Assembly (NCBI RefSeq): GCF_030435705.1
Contig: NZ_CP129382.1
Coordinates: 744,001-808,000, forward strand
Source of the DNA: Rhizobium sp. SSA_523
GTDB taxonomy: Bacteria > Pseudomonadota > Alphaproteobacteria > Rhizobiales > Rhizobiaceae
Length of the DNA: 64,000 bases
Reading direction: 5' to 3'
The stretch's first letter is position 1, and the number at the start of each line of letters is the position of its first letter. Below the pieces are notes generated by a model that saw nothing but the letters and a program-made list of their open reading frames with translations, did no database searches and was not told where the DNA came from. Of the stretch, positions 41,729 through 50,225 are shown one piece after another. A program made the position numbers and the translations under genes.

Positions 41729-41944
41729 ATGTTCTCGGACGGCTGCACCTATTGGTTCGACGGCACATGGCGGCATTGCTGCGAGGCGCACGACCTGGCT
41801 TACGCCACGGATACAGTGACGCTGCAAACGCATCTTGATCTTGGTCTCTGTGTTGCACAGACCAGCGGCGGGGCTGTCATGGGCGCCATTATGGCTCTCG
41901 CGACAACGGTGTGGTGGGTGCTCCGGCGCCGCGCTAATCGCTGA
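41729..41944 (+). CDS. PLA2-motif membrane micro-protein
   Basis: A 71-residue protein with C17-C18-E-A-H21-D22-L-A-Y25, which matches the phospholipase A2 catalytic motif CCxxHDxxY. It is preceded by GCTYWFDGTWRH; a hydrophobic span about 47-65 and a basic C-terminus (RRRANR) follow. PLA2 uses His and Asp with calcium to cut the sn-2 acyl bond. If active it could modify host membranes at entry or exit. The calcium loop is short, so activity is uncertain. Confidence 0.6.
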   Translation: MFSDGCTYWFDGTWRHCCEAHDLAYATDTVTLQTHLDLGLCVAQTSGGAVMGAIMALATTVWWVLRRRANR

Positions 41945-41979
41945 CGTTCCTGACCTGGATCAACAGACCGCTCGCATGA

Positions 41980-42008
41980 AACCCGCCCCTCAAGGCGGGC
42001 TTTTCTTT
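41980..42008 (+). terminator. Intrinsic terminator before the sheath gene
   Basis: CCCGCC (41982-41987) and GGCGGG (41994-41999) form a compact stem followed by CTTTTCTTT. It separates the adhesin/PLA2 end of the baseplate operon from the sheath gene, whose ribosome site AGGAG follows at 42046-42050. Confidence 0.75.
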
Positions 42009-42058
42009 GCCTCTTCTGCCCTTCGGCAAGGCGTTTCAAAATCCATAGGAGTTCCAAA

Positions 42059-43288
42059 ATGTCCGACCCTGTGTTCGGCATGACATTTTCGCGTCCTGGT
42101 GACGAACCCGTGCCGGCACTTGGCGCGGACTTCTCCAAGGCGCTTCTGATCGAAACCTCAGCGGATGCTGAAGCCGCTGCTTATCCCCTCGGCCAACCGG
42201 TGCGCATCTCGACGGCAGATGCCGGCATGGTGGCCATGCTGGGTACCGGCGCGCTTCGCGATGGTGTTGCGGCTATCAATGCGCAGCTTTCCGGCCTCAA
42301 TGCCGGCGCGGATGTCACGATCTACCGCGTGGCGGAGGGTGCCACGGCAGCCGACACCGCTGCCAATATTGCCGCGGCGCTGGCGCCGACCAATGTCGCG
42401 GCCATTCCTTCGGCCGTGAATGCCACACCACGGCTGATTTGGGCTGGCCGCGGCGCATACCGCGCCAACCTCGACACGACTGGGCCGGTCGCGGCAGCTC
42501 TGCATGCGGCTTGCGAGCGGCTGCTTGCGGTTGCGGTGCTCGATGTAGACGACACCTCGGCCGCCAATGCCAGCGACGCGCGCGAGACGCTGAACTCCGA
42601 GCGGATCATGCCGGTCGGCATTGCCGCAAGGGTCTACGAGGGTGCGAACCTTGTTACTCGGCCGATGGGACCGCGCGTCATCGGTCTTTTTCAGCGTGTC
42701 GATGCCGAGAATGGCGGCAAACCCTTCGAGCCGATCGCCAACCGGGCGACCTATGGGATTGCAGGGCTGTCGCGGCAGATCCCGTTCTCGTTGCTCGATG
42801 GGTCGACGGAAGGCCAGCAGATGTTGGAAAGCGAGGTGTCGATCGTCGCGACCGGTGAGAGCGGCGTTGACGGCGCAGTCGCCGACGGCGGCTTCGTCTT
42901 CATCGGAACAGACAACACCACGACCGGCGAACTGTGGAAGCAGATCCACCAGGTGCGCGGCGCCGACTATCTGACCGTCAAGGTGATGGAGATTACCCGC
43001 CAGTACCTCGGCAAGAAGATCACCGCCAACAGGGCCGAGGCGTGGCTGAACAGCCTGAAGTTCATGCTGCGCGACCACAAGGCGGACGAGGACATTCTCG
43101 GCTACAAGGTGGACTTCCGCGCTGACAAGAACAGTCCGGAAGAGATCCGCCTCGGCCACCTGACGGTCAATCTCGGGATCGAGCCGGCGCCTGCCTTTAA
43201 GCTCGCCCGGCATGAAGTCCGTCGCTACCGCGACGCGGTCCTGGGCCTGGTGGATGACATCATCGCCCGCCTCAGCACTGTCAACTAA
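42059..43288 (+). CDS. Tail sheath protein (FI)
   Basis: A 409-residue contractile sheath protein. Family features are the N-terminal strand (FGMTFSRPGDEPVPALGADFSKALLIETS), the middle WAGRGAYRANLDTTGPVAAALH, VGIAARVYEGANLVTRPMGPRVIGLF and the C-terminal VKVMEITRQYLGKKI. Length near P2 FI. It is first in the sheath-tube unit after a terminator. Confidence 0.92.
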   Translation: MSDPVFGMTFSRPGDEPVPALGADFSKALLIETSADAEAAAYPLGQPVRISTADAGMVAMLGTGALRDGVAAINAQLSGLNAGADVTIYRVAEGATAADTAANIAAALAPTNVAAIPSAVNATPRLIWAGRGAYRANLDTTGPVAAALHAACERLLAVAVLDVDDTSAANASDARETLNSERIMPVGIAARVYEGANLVTRPMGPRVIGLFQRVDAENGGKPFEPIANRATYGIAGLSRQIPFSLLDGSTEGQQMLESEVSIVATGESGVDGAVADGGFVFIGTDNTTTGELWKQIHQVRGADYLTVKVMEITRQYLGKKITANRAEAWLNSLKFMLRDHKADEDILGYKVDFRADKNSPEEIRLGHLTVNLGIEPAPAFKLARHEVRRYRDAVLGLVDDIIARLSTVN

Positions 43289-43311
43289 GCCAGATCGGAA
43301 GGATCACACAC

Positions 43312-43836
43312 ATGGCACAAATGCCTCTCTTCCTGCTGACCGCAGTCGATGTGCGCCGGGTCTCGCAGCCGGACACGCAGCGCGGCATCACCATCGCCTC
43401 GGTCACGTTGCCGAGCATCACGTTTGCAACCGGCGAGCACAACCCGGGCGGCGGCGTCATGGCCGTCAACTTTTCGCTGCCGCGCATCGAAGCGCCGGAG
43501 CCCGCCTTCAACGCCAAGGGCATCGACACCGACATCTTCAACGGCATGGGCGAGATCGATCGTTGGATCATGGCGGGAAGCTACCTGAAGCGCGGCCCGG
43601 GCGGCGGCGGTGCAGTGCCCGGCCGCGCCATCATCGAAGGCGTGATCAACAGCTGGGAACCGGACGAAAGTGCGCCGGCGGAATTCCAGGGCTGCACCCA
43701 TACCTTTGCGGAGGTGACGCATTACGAGTTCCACCTTGAGGGCAAGGAACTCTTCTACATCGACTTCTGGGAGCGCATCCTGCGCGTCAACGGCGTCGAC
43801 CGTTTTGCCAGCCATCGACGCGCGCTCGGCGGCTGA
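43312..43836 (+). CDS. Tail tube protein (FII)
   Basis: A 174-residue inner tube protein with the P2 FII pattern: ITIASVTLPSI, GEHNPGGGVMAVNFSLPRIEAPEPAFNAKGIDTDIFNGMG, and the C-terminal THYEFHLEGKELFYIDFWERILRVNG. It follows the sheath gene by 23 bases. A 103-base gap with an 8-bp hairpin follows. Confidence 0.92.
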   Translation: MAQMPLFLLTAVDVRRVSQPDTQRGITIASVTLPSITFATGEHNPGGGVMAVNFSLPRIEAPEPAFNAKGIDTDIFNGMGEIDRWIMAGSYLKRGPGGGGAVPGRAIIEGVINSWEPDESAPAEFQGCTHTFAEVTHYEFHLEGKELFYIDFWERILRVNGVDRFASHRRALGG

Positions 43837-43887
43837 TTTTCTGGTCGATGGCTCCGGTCATTTTCCTCATCATCCTTCTCCCATTCT

Positions 43888-43914
43888 GGGCTGCTTCGCT
43901 GACGCGAGCAGCCC
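43888..43914 (+). promoter_or_regulatory. Hairpin between tube and gpE genes
   Basis: GGGCTGCT (43888-43895) and AGCAGCCC (43907-43914) form a perfect 8-bp stem with an 11-base loop. It lies in the 103-base gap between the abundant tube transcript and gpE. It may stabilise the sheath-tube mRNA or lower readthrough; no T-run follows. Confidence 0.45.
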
Positions 43915-43939
43915 ATCTCATCTTCAAAGGAACCGATTC

Positions 43940-44212
43940 ATGTCGGACATCAAGGTCACGCTCCTGTCGCCCATCCAGGACGGCGCCAAGACAATCACCG
44001 AACTCACCTTTCGCGAATCGACGGTCGGCGATCTGATCGATGCCGGAAATGCCCGCAATGAACTCGAGCGCATAGTCATGGTCATGGCTGCCGTTACCGG
44101 CGTCTCGCTCGAGACGTTTCGGGCGATGAAGCCGCGCGAACTGACCCACATCATGAAGGCGGCCGGAAGCATCCTGGGAAACGCCATCCTCCAGCCGACT
44201 GGCTCGGACTAG
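43940..44212 (+). CDS. Tail assembly chaperone gpE
   Basis: A 90-residue protein with the gpE pattern: VTLLSPIQDGAKTITELTFRESTVGDLIDAGN and RELTHIMKAAGSILGN. It caps the tape measure during tail assembly. ATG 43940 follows AAAGGA. A slippery GGGAAAC near its end allows a -1 frameshift into E'. Confidence 0.88.
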   Translation: MSDIKVTLLSPIQDGAKTITELTFRESTVGDLIDAGNARNELERIVMVMAAVTGVSLETFRAMKPRELTHIMKAAGSILGNAILQPTGSD

Positions 44213-44349
44213 CAATTTACGTCGCGCACCGGACGAACACACCGCTCGACATGATCTGGCGGTGGCCGCCAGAGCGCTTGCTCCGGTGCTTCGAGCGAAC
44301 CCAGAAGATGTTTGAGAAGCCGAAAGGTCGCGGCCATGACAACCCATGA
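43940..44349 (+). CDS. gpE+E' fusion by -1 ribosomal frameshift
   Basis: At GGGAAAC (44176-44182; GGA AAC in the gpE frame) a -1 slip continues into RHPPADWLGLAIYVAHRTNT...DMIWRWPPERLLRCFERTQK... and stops at 44347-44349, giving about 136 residues. The E' frame has no start and is protein-like throughout. P2 makes gpE+E' in the same way (142 residues), and the order E/E' then tape measure is the same. E' overlaps the tape-measure start by 14 bases. Confidence 0.85.
44176..44182 (+). promoter_or_regulatory. Programmed -1 frameshift site GGGAAAC
   Basis: GGGAAAC fits the X XXY YYZ pattern for -1 slippage, with GGA and AAC as the 0-frame codons. It lies 10 codons before the gpE stop, at the position used in P2-type E/E' genes. 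Confidence 0.8.
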
Positions 44350-46522
44350 AAGCCGGCTGAAGATTACCCTGCTGGACCAGGTGACCAGTCGGGCCCGCGG
44401 GATCTCGGCCGCCCTGAATGGCATTGAGCGGCAGGCTGCATCGATCACGGCGCCTTTCCGCTCGTTTGGCGGTCAGCTGCTGGCCTTCGGTGGCGCCTAT
44501 CTCGGCGTCTCCGAAGGGATCAAAGCAACCGCCGGCTCAGCCATTGAGTTCGAGAGCGCGTTCGCAGACGTGCGCAAGGTTGTTGACGCGAACGAGGAGC
44601 AGTTCGACAACATGCGCCGGACCATCCGGCAGATGTCGACAGAGCTGCCGATCGCAGCCAATGACATTGCGGCTCTCTTCGCGGCAGCCGGCGAATCGGG
44701 TGTCGCCACTGCCGACCTGAAGGCGTTTTCGGAGATGGCGGCCCGGGTCGGCATCGCCTTTGACATGTCGGCAGGTGAGGCGGGCGAAAGCCTTGCCAAG
44801 CTCAAGACGCAGCTCGGCCTGACGGTGACAGAGACTGGTGATATGGCCGACGCCATCAACCACTTGTCGAACAATATGGCGTCCAAGGCCAAAGATATCA
44901 CCGCTTACATGCTGCGGGTCGGTGCTCTGGCGGAAATGGGCGGCTTCACCAAGGAAGAGATTGCCGGCATCGGCAGTGCGATGATCGCCGCTGGTGCGGA
45001 GGCGGAGGTTGCCGCAACGGCAATGCAGAACGTCGTCAAGGCACTGACCCGCGGCGGATCTGCAAAGAAGAGCCAGAAGGACGTTGCTGCAGCCCTTGGC
45101 CTCGATCTGCCGCAGATCGCCAAGGACATGCAGAAGGACGCGCCGAAGGCGATGAAGAAGGTCCTTCTCGCGATCGGCAAGGCGCCCAAGGATCAACACA
45201 TCGCGCTGTTGTCCGACTTCTTCGGCGACGAGGCGAAGGCGTTTGCACCGTTGATCGGTAATATGGGGCTGCTGGAGCAGGCGCTGGATAGTGTCGGCGA
45301 CAAGACCCGCTATGCCGGGTCCGCGTTCAACGAATACGTCCAGCGGTCCAATACCACCGCGAACGTGCTGCAGCTGCTGAGCAACAAGATCTCCAACGTC
45401 TTCTGGGCGATGGGCGACCGGATGCTTCCGACGATCAAGGAGGCGGCGGCCGGTGCGGGCTATGTGCTCGACACACTGGACAACCGGGTTTCGGTCTTCG
45501 ACAAGATAGACACTTCGATCCGAGGCTTTGCGCAAGGGCTGGGCTATACCGGCATTCGCGAGGTGATCGAGGATCTGGGCGATCTGTTCTTTGGCAAGAT
45601 CGATCCGACGGCGGCCGATCAGCTCGGCCAGGTCTTCATGCAGGCAAAGGAATGGGGTGCAGCCATCCGCGACCTGAACCAGGCGATCCAGGAGAACCCG
45701 ATCGCCCAGTTCTTCGCTGAGCTCGCACCCTACGGCTTGCAGATCCTTCTCTGGAGCGCTGGCATCGGCATCCTCGCCGGGACAGTCCGCACGCTCGCCG
45801 GTGCCTTGATGCTGCTGACCGGCGCATCGGCGGCGCTTGGCGCCCTGAAGACGGTCGGCCAGATTGCCGACGTGCTTTCCGGCGGCACCATGCCGAAGGG
45901 CGGGTCACCAAAGACCGGAGGGCCGAAGGTGCCGGGACCGGCTGCCGAATCGGGCCTTCTTGCCACCCTGATGGAATGGGGCAAGTGGGCAAAAGGTGCC
46001 TTTGTTGCCGGCGCGCCGGGAATGATGTCGGGCGCCATGTCGTATACGCCGGGCGACACCTTCGAAGACCAAGTGCGGCTGCAAAAGCAGTATCGCAAGG
46101 ATCTCCAGCGGATCCTCGGTCTGAACCCGGATGAGAAGGGTGTGTCCGGATGGGATCGGTTCTGGTTTGGCAAGTCGGCGGAGCCTGACTTCAATTCCCA
46201 TGATCACTTCGGCATTCAGACCGGGCCCGGAGCATCGCCTGGCCCGGCCGCTCCAGCGGTCGGCCCGGACACGTCGAGCCTGTCGGAACCCGTCAGCATC
46301 GATGCCGCCAGCATTGACGCTCTGGCGCAACCGCGCGGCACGCAGGATGTGAACGTCACCAATCCACGGCCGGCGCCGAATATCAGCCTCTCGCTGCAGT
46401 TCCACGCGCACGGCGTGATGGATCCGGAAGAGCTGGCAAGCCGGGTATCTGGTCTCGTCGGTCAGCGGATCCGCGACGAAGTTGCCGGCATCTATGCCGA
46501 TACAGGATATGGAGTTGCCTGA
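44336..46522 (+). CDS. Tail tape measure protein
   Basis: A 728-residue protein that sets tail length. It begins MTTHESRLKITLLDQVTSRA, with the tape measure pattern EFESAFADVRKVVDANEEQFDNMRR..IRQMSTELPIAANDIAALFAAAGESGV and a long helical body. Hydrophobic segments lie about residues 478-510 (LQILLWSAGIGILAG.VRTLAGALMLLTGASAALGA). The C-terminal 150 residues are Gly/Pro-rich. ATG 44336 lies inside E'. Confidence 0.92.
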   Translation: MTTHESRLKITLLDQVTSRARGISAALNGIERQAASITAPFRSFGGQLLAFGGAYLGVSEGIKATAGSAIEFESAFADVRKVVDANEEQFDNMRRTIRQMSTELPIAANDIAALFAAAGESGVATADLKAFSEMAARVGIAFDMSAGEAGESLAKLKTQLGLTVTETGDMADAINHLSNNMASKAKDITAYMLRVGALAEMGGFTKEEIAGIGSAMIAAGAEAEVAATAMQNVVKALTRGGSAKKSQKDVAAALGLDLPQIAKDMQKDAPKAMKKVLLAIGKAPKDQHIALLSDFFGDEAKAFAPLIGNMGLLEQALDSVGDKTRYAGSAFNEYVQRSNTTANVLQLLSNKISNVFWAMGDRMLPTIKEAAAGAGYVLDTLDNRVSVFDKIDTSIRGFAQGLGYTGIREVIEDLGDLFFGKIDPTAADQLGQVFMQAKEWGAAIRDLNQAIQENPIAQFFAELAPYGLQILLWSAGIGILAGTVRTLAGALMLLTGASAALGALKTVGQIADVLSGGTMPKGGSPKTGGPKVPGPAAESGLLATLMEWGKWAKGAFVAGAPGMMSGAMSYTPGDTFEDQVRLQKQYRKDLQRILGLNPDEKGVSGWDRFWFGKSAEPDFNSHDHFGIQTGPGASPGPAAPAVGPDTSSLSEPVSIDAASIDALAQPRGTQDVNVTNPRPAPNISLSLQFHAHGVMDPEELASRVSGLVGQRIRDEVAGIYADTGYGVA

Positions 46523-46956
46523 TGCTCTACATGATCGGCGCGCTCAGCCTTGATACAAAGCCGTTCGCCGTCGACGATCTTCAGCGGTCGTCGTCGGTGG
46601 ATTTTGCGCAAAAGCCAATCGTAGGCGGCATGGTCGCCCGCGAATTCATGGGGGAGGGTGAGGACAAGATCACTCTCTCCGGCCAGATCCTGCCTTTTCG
46701 CACCGGTGGTCTGACGGAGCTCGAAATGGCCCGGCAGCTGATGCTGTCCGGCCAGCCGCTTCCGGTACTGCGCGGCGATGGGGCCCGGCTCGGCTGGTTC
46801 ACCCTCGACAAGATCGCCGAGACGCACCGCGACCTGATGCGCGATGGCGTCGGCTTCTTCATCAAGCACTCGCTGGAACTGACGAAGGTCAGTGCTGCCG
46901 GCGCATCGACCGGTGTCATCGGTACGATCCTGTCTCTGTTCGGCAAGATGGAGTAG
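46522..46956 (+). CDS. Tail protein U
   Basis: A 144-residue gpU-family protein (MLYMIGALSLDTKPFAVDDLQRSSSVDFA, then REFMGEGEDKITLSGQILPFRTGGLTELEMARQLMLSG). It joins the tape measure and tail end. ATG shares a base with the tape-measure stop (TGATG). Confidence 0.92.
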   Translation: MLYMIGALSLDTKPFAVDDLQRSSSVDFAQKPIVGGMVAREFMGEGEDKITLSGQILPFRTGGLTELEMARQLMLSGQPLPVLRGDGARLGWFTLDKIAETHRDLMRDGVGFFIKHSLELTKVSAAGASTGVIGTILSLFGKME

Positions 46957-46960
46957 CGCC

Positions 46961-47188
46961 GTGCCCAAGACATATCGCGTCAAGCGCGAGGGGATGACCG
47001 TCGAGCTGCTGCTGCACCAGGCTTATGGTGTGGAGGGCCGATCACTCCTCGAGGAGACGCTTGCCAAGAACCCCGGTCTATCTGACCTCGGCCCCGTACT
47101 GCCGCTCGGAACCGTCCTCACCATCCCGGACAAGCCTGCTCCTGACGCACTTGTCTATCGACCTGTTGTGTCCCTCTTCGGAAACTGA
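46961..47188 (+). CDS. Tail protein X (LysM-like)
   Basis: A 75-residue gpX-family protein from GTG 46961 (VPKTYRVKREGMTVELLLHQAYG...), with a LysM-like fold suggested by RSLLEETLAKNPGLSDLGPVLPLGTVLTIPD. It starts 4 bases after gpU with GGAG upstream. P2 gpX is similar in length and place. Confidence 0.88.
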   Translation: MPKTYRVKREGMTVELLLHQAYGVEGRSLLEETLAKNPGLSDLGPVLPLGTVLTIPDKPAPDALVYRPVVSLFGN

Positions 47189-47193
47189 TCGCC

Positions 47194-48357
47194 ATGCCAT
47201 GGAGTGTAGATTGGAAGGTTCTCGTCGATGGCGTGGATCTGACCTCGGCCATGCGGCCGTACCTGATCAAGGTTACCGTCTCCGATAAAGACGGCACGGC
47301 GAGTGACAGCTGCAGCCTGGAGTTCGACGACAGCGGCGGGCAGGTCAAGCTGCCGGCGAAGGGTGCGGCCGTGCAGGTCTTCCTGCAGGGTGTCTCGGTC
47401 TTCGTCGGCAAGGTCGATAGTGTCCGATCGCGCGGCTCGCGAGGCGGCGGCCGGACATTGTCCGTTGGCGCAAAGGGCTTCGACACGAAAGGCAAAGCCA
47501 AGGAGCCGCAGTCGCACCATATGGATGATGCGACCCTGCAGCAGTTTCTCGACCAGGTCGCGAGCAAAGCGGGCCTGAAGGGGATCACCATCGACCCGGC
47601 ATTCGCGAGCATCCGTCGGGATTACTGGTCAGCGAGTTCGGAGAGTTTGCTACATCTCGGCCAGAAGCTCGCCCGCGAGCTTGGCGGCACCTTCAAGATC
47701 CGCGGCGACCAGGCGGTGCTGGCGAAGCGAGGCCAGGGGTTGAGCCCGACGGGGCAGCCAATGCCGACGGTGGTAGGGATTGCTCCGCCTCCCGGCCAAA
47801 AATCCGGCAATGTCATCAACTGGGACATTGAGCCGATCACCGGTCGAGCCAAGTTCAAGAAGTCGAAAGTCCGCTACTTCGACAGGAAGACAGCCAGCTT
47901 CAAAGAGGTCGAGGTCGAGATCGGAGACGATGCCGAGGCGGCCGACGAGGCGCGAACCGCGGCTGCAGACGAGGGGCAGGCGGAAGCTGTCGCGGAAGGT
48001 CGCAAAACCGACAGCGAGCGAGAGGGCGGACAGGGCAGCGTCACCCTCGATCTCGAGCCGACGGCGCAGGCGGAAGGCACCTTTGTCCTAACAGGTGCGC
48101 GCCCCGGCATTGATGGCGTCTACAGGATCTCCGGAGTGACACATCAAGCAGATCGCTCCGGCGGATCCACGACATCGCTCGAGCTGAAGCAGCCGACAGG
48201 CAGCGCTGGCAAGGATGATCGGAAAGCCGGCAGCGGCAAGTCCGGCGCCTCAAGCTCGGATACCGCTGATGCTGCTGGCAAAGACGCCGAGCCCGCGGCG
48301 GCTGCGCGGACGTTCGACGACTTCAATCGCCGCTACGGGCGAACCGACATGAACTAA
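47194..48357 (+). CDS. Tail protein D (gpD, late control protein family)
   Basis: A 387-residue protein of the GpD family. Features are the N-terminal WKVLVDGVDLTSAMRPYLIKVTVSDKDGTASDSCSLEFDD, DSVRSRGSRGGGRTLSVGAKGFD, and the C-terminal beta part ending TGARPGIDGVYRISGVTHQADRSGGSTTSLELKQP. It forms the hub with the spike. The last 50 residues are disordered (Gly, Ser, Asp, Ala). It is the end of the tail module. Confidence 0.92.
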   Translation: MPWSVDWKVLVDGVDLTSAMRPYLIKVTVSDKDGTASDSCSLEFDDSGGQVKLPAKGAAVQVFLQGVSVFVGKVDSVRSRGSRGGGRTLSVGAKGFDTKGKAKEPQSHHMDDATLQQFLDQVASKAGLKGITIDPAFASIRRDYWSASSESLLHLGQKLARELGGTFKIRGDQAVLAKRGQGLSPTGQPMPTVVGIAPPPGQKSGNVINWDIEPITGRAKFKKSKVRYFDRKTASFKEVEVEIGDDAEAADEARTAAADEGQAEAVAEGRKTDSEREGGQGSVTLDLEPTAQAEGTFVLTGARPGIDGVYRISGVTHQADRSGGSTTSLELKQPTGSAGKDDRKAGSGKSGASSSDTADAAGKDAEPAAAARTFDDFNRRYGRTDMN

Positions 48358-48394
48358 TCTCCATCGAGATCTTATTTTTACCGAGAGGTTTTCC

Positions 48395-48607
48395 ATGCTG
48401 ATCGCCAATTGGCGGCAGGTGCTGAAACGCGCCTGGTCCGTCCGCCTGATGATCGTTGCCGGCCTGCTGTCCGGCGTCGAGGTCGCCCTTCCACTTCTCC
48501 CGATCGAGATCAAGCCTGGTTGGTTCGCGGTTTTGTCCGCGATCTTCACGACCGCGGCCTTCGTTGCTCGCCTTCTTGCTCAAAGGAACATCCCCGATGC
48601 CGATTAA
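48395..48607 (+). CDS. Putative holin
   Basis: A 70-residue protein with two hydrophobic spans (MIVAGLLSGVEVALPLLPI and WFAVLSAIFTTAAFVARLLAQ) and charged ends. Size, spans and placement directly before the endolysin fit a small holin. GAGG precedes the ATG. It overlaps the endolysin start by 11 bases. Confidence 0.8.
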   Translation: MLIANWRQVLKRAWSVRLMIVAGLLSGVEVALPLLPIEIKPGWFAVLSAIFTTAAFVARLLAQRNIPDAD

Positions 48608-49175
48608 CAAGATCAGGCCCAGCAGCCGGGCCAAGGCTGCAATCGCTGGTGTGGTTGCCCTTTCGGTCGCTGGTTTTGCCACCATCTTCGGCGGCTACCG
48701 CGTGCCCGACGATGTCGCACTTGCCGTGAAGATCATCCAGCCGTGGGAAGGGCGGTCGCTGACGGCCTACCTTGACCAGCTGGCAAAGCCTCCGGTCTGG
48801 ACGATCTGCGACGGGGACACGAACAATGTCCGGCAGGGGATGCGCGAGACGCACGACGGGTGCAACAAGCGTCTGGCGTCAAAGCTGGTGGATGACTACC
48901 GGGCCCCGCTGGTCGCATGCACCAAGGACTGGGATCATCGGCCGCTGGCCTGGCGCGCGGCAATGCTGTCGCTTGCCTGGAATATTGGGACCGGTGGCGC
49001 ATGCGGATCCACAGCCTTCCGTCTGGCAAGAGAAGGACGCTATCGGGAAAGCTGCGAGGCGGCGACGGCCTGGAACAAGGCCGGAGGCAAAGTCCTGCGC
49101 GGCCTCGTCCTTCGTCGCGAGATGGGCGACCAAAACCGCATCGGTGAGGCTGAGCTTTGCGTGTCGGGCCTCTGA
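48597..49175 (+). CDS. SAR endolysin, GH24-type lysozyme
   Basis: A 192-residue muramidase. An N-terminal weak membrane span (AIAGVVALSVAGFATIFGG, about 15-33) looks like a signal-arrest-release segment. Catalytic residues of the T4/R21 family are visible as E51 (WEGRS), D60 (YLDQ) and T69 (WTICDGD), with a three-residue longer D-T spacing than T4. It degrades peptidoglycan once released from the membrane by the holin. Confidence 0.9.
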   Translation: MPINKIRPSSRAKAAIAGVVALSVAGFATIFGGYRVPDDVALAVKIIQPWEGRSLTAYLDQLAKPPVWTICDGDTNNVRQGMRETHDGCNKRLASKLVDDYRAPLVACTKDWDHRPLAWRAAMLSLAWNIGTGGACGSTAFRLAREGRYRESCEAATAWNKAGGKVLRGLVLRREMGDQNRIGEAELCVSGL

Positions 49176-49176
49176 T

Positions 49177-49554
49177 ATGCTGACCTTCCTTATCAACAAC
49201 CCAATTGGACGAGCAGTCGCTGGGCTGCTGGTCCTGATGGCGGCCGCCATCGGCTTCCGCGTCTGGCTGGCGGCACACGATGCCTCTGTCGCAGCCGAGG
49301 CCCGCCGCGGCTATGTCCTGCTGGCAGAGAAAGCCACGGCCCAGGCCAAGGCGGCCGAACTGCAGAGACAGCTAACCGCGGCGAACGCTTCCCTCACATC
49401 ATTCCGTCAACGTCTTGAAGCTGACGCCAAGGCCGACGCCGCGCGCGAAAAGGAGCGTGAAGATGAATTACTCGGGTTTGAGCTTCGGCTTTCTCAGGCG
49501 AATCGCGCCTGCTATCTTGATCGCTCTGACGTTGACTTCCTGCGCAACCAATGA
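49177..49554 (+). CDS. i-spanin (Rz-like)
   Basis: A 125-residue protein with an N-terminal span (VAGLLVLMAAAIGFRVWLAA) and a long periplasmic coiled coil (AEKATAQAKAAELQRQLTAANASLTSFRQRLEADAKADAAREKEREDELL). Together with the overlapping lipoprotein at 49463 it forms an Rz/Rz1 pair that fuses inner and outer membranes at lysis. It starts right after the endolysin stop. Confidence 0.85.
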   Translation: MLTFLINNPIGRAVAGLLVLMAAAIGFRVWLAAHDASVAAEARRGYVLLAEKATAQAKAAELQRQLTAANASLTSFRQRLEADAKADAAREKEREDELLGFELRLSQANRACYLDRSDVDFLRNQ

Positions 49555-49789
49555 GCAGCGGCTGACCACGACCGCATCGGATCTAGGCGGGACCAGGGCA
49601 GGGATCAATCTGCCTCCGCTGCCGGATGACTGCCGGGTAAAAGAGGCGCATGCCACAATCACGGAAAGCGCCGAGGTCAGATTAATTCTGATCCGCGAGC
49701 GCGCCGCACTCGACCGGCAGAACACCCGCACCGATCGCTGCGCCGGTTTCTATGACGAGACCCGCACCCGGTTCGCCGGATCACGATAA
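49463..49789 (+). CDS. o-spanin lipoprotein (Rz1-like)
   Basis: A 108-residue lipoprotein with basic N-terminus, hydrophobic core and lipobox LTSC (PAILIALTLTSCATN), then a Pro-containing NLPPLPDDC segment. It starts inside the Rz gene in another frame with AAGGAG before its ATG, overlapping it by 92 bases, like embedded Rz1 genes. Confidence 0.82.
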   Translation: MNYSGLSFGFLRRIAPAILIALTLTSCATNEQRLTTTASDLGGTRAGINLPPLPDDCRVKEAHATITESAEVRLILIRERAALDRQNTRTDRCAGFYDETRTRFAGSR

Positions 49790-49814
49790 ATGTCTGCGAA
49801 TCGAAAGCGATAAC

Positions 49815-50195
49815 ATGACGGGTTCAAATGACGACATCCTCCGCGTGCTGGGTCGCGTGGAGGAGGGTATCCACCGGCTGCGGGAGGATTTCCAGGAAGA
49901 GAAGCAGTCGGCCCGCGAAAGCCGCTCGGAGATCCACAGGCGACTAGACCGCCAGGCGGAGGACATCGTCATCACGGGTCAGATCGTGGCTCAACAGAGA
50001 GATCTGACAGACGGGCTTAAGAGGACGGTCGAAGATGAGGTCTTGCCCACAGTCAATGAGGTGAAGCAGGTGAAGGCGATGGGAAAACTCGCCGCTACCG
50101 TCTTCTTTGGTCTCGGCCTGACAGCAGGAGGGTTTGCGATCTGGATGAGCGATACCTTCGTCCCGATCTTTCGGAGATGGCTGAGGATCGAATAG
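49815..50195 (+). CDS. Coiled-coil membrane protein, DUF1515-like
   Basis: A 126-residue protein with a long coiled coil (ILRVLGRVEEGIHRLREDFQEEKQSARESRSEIHRRLDRQAEDI) and one C-terminal span (LAATVFFGLGLTAGGFAIWMSDTF). The layout resembles the DUF1515-type phage proteins near lysis genes. Role unknown; perhaps regulates lysis. Last gene of the late transcript. Confidence 0.65.
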   Translation: MTGSNDDILRVLGRVEEGIHRLREDFQEEKQSARESRSEIHRRLDRQAEDIVITGQIVAQQRDLTDGLKRTVEDEVLPTVNEVKQVKAMGKLAATVFFGLGLTAGGFAIWMSDTFVPIFRRWLRIE

Positions 50196-50225
50196 AGCAG
50201 GCAAGCCATGGTCAGACCCTTCCCC

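Noticed and set aside
6283..50195. Element ending just after the lysis genes
   Set aside because: I saw no second copy of the tRNA-Arg core near 50.2 kb, while an exact 20-bp copy lies at 61541-61560.
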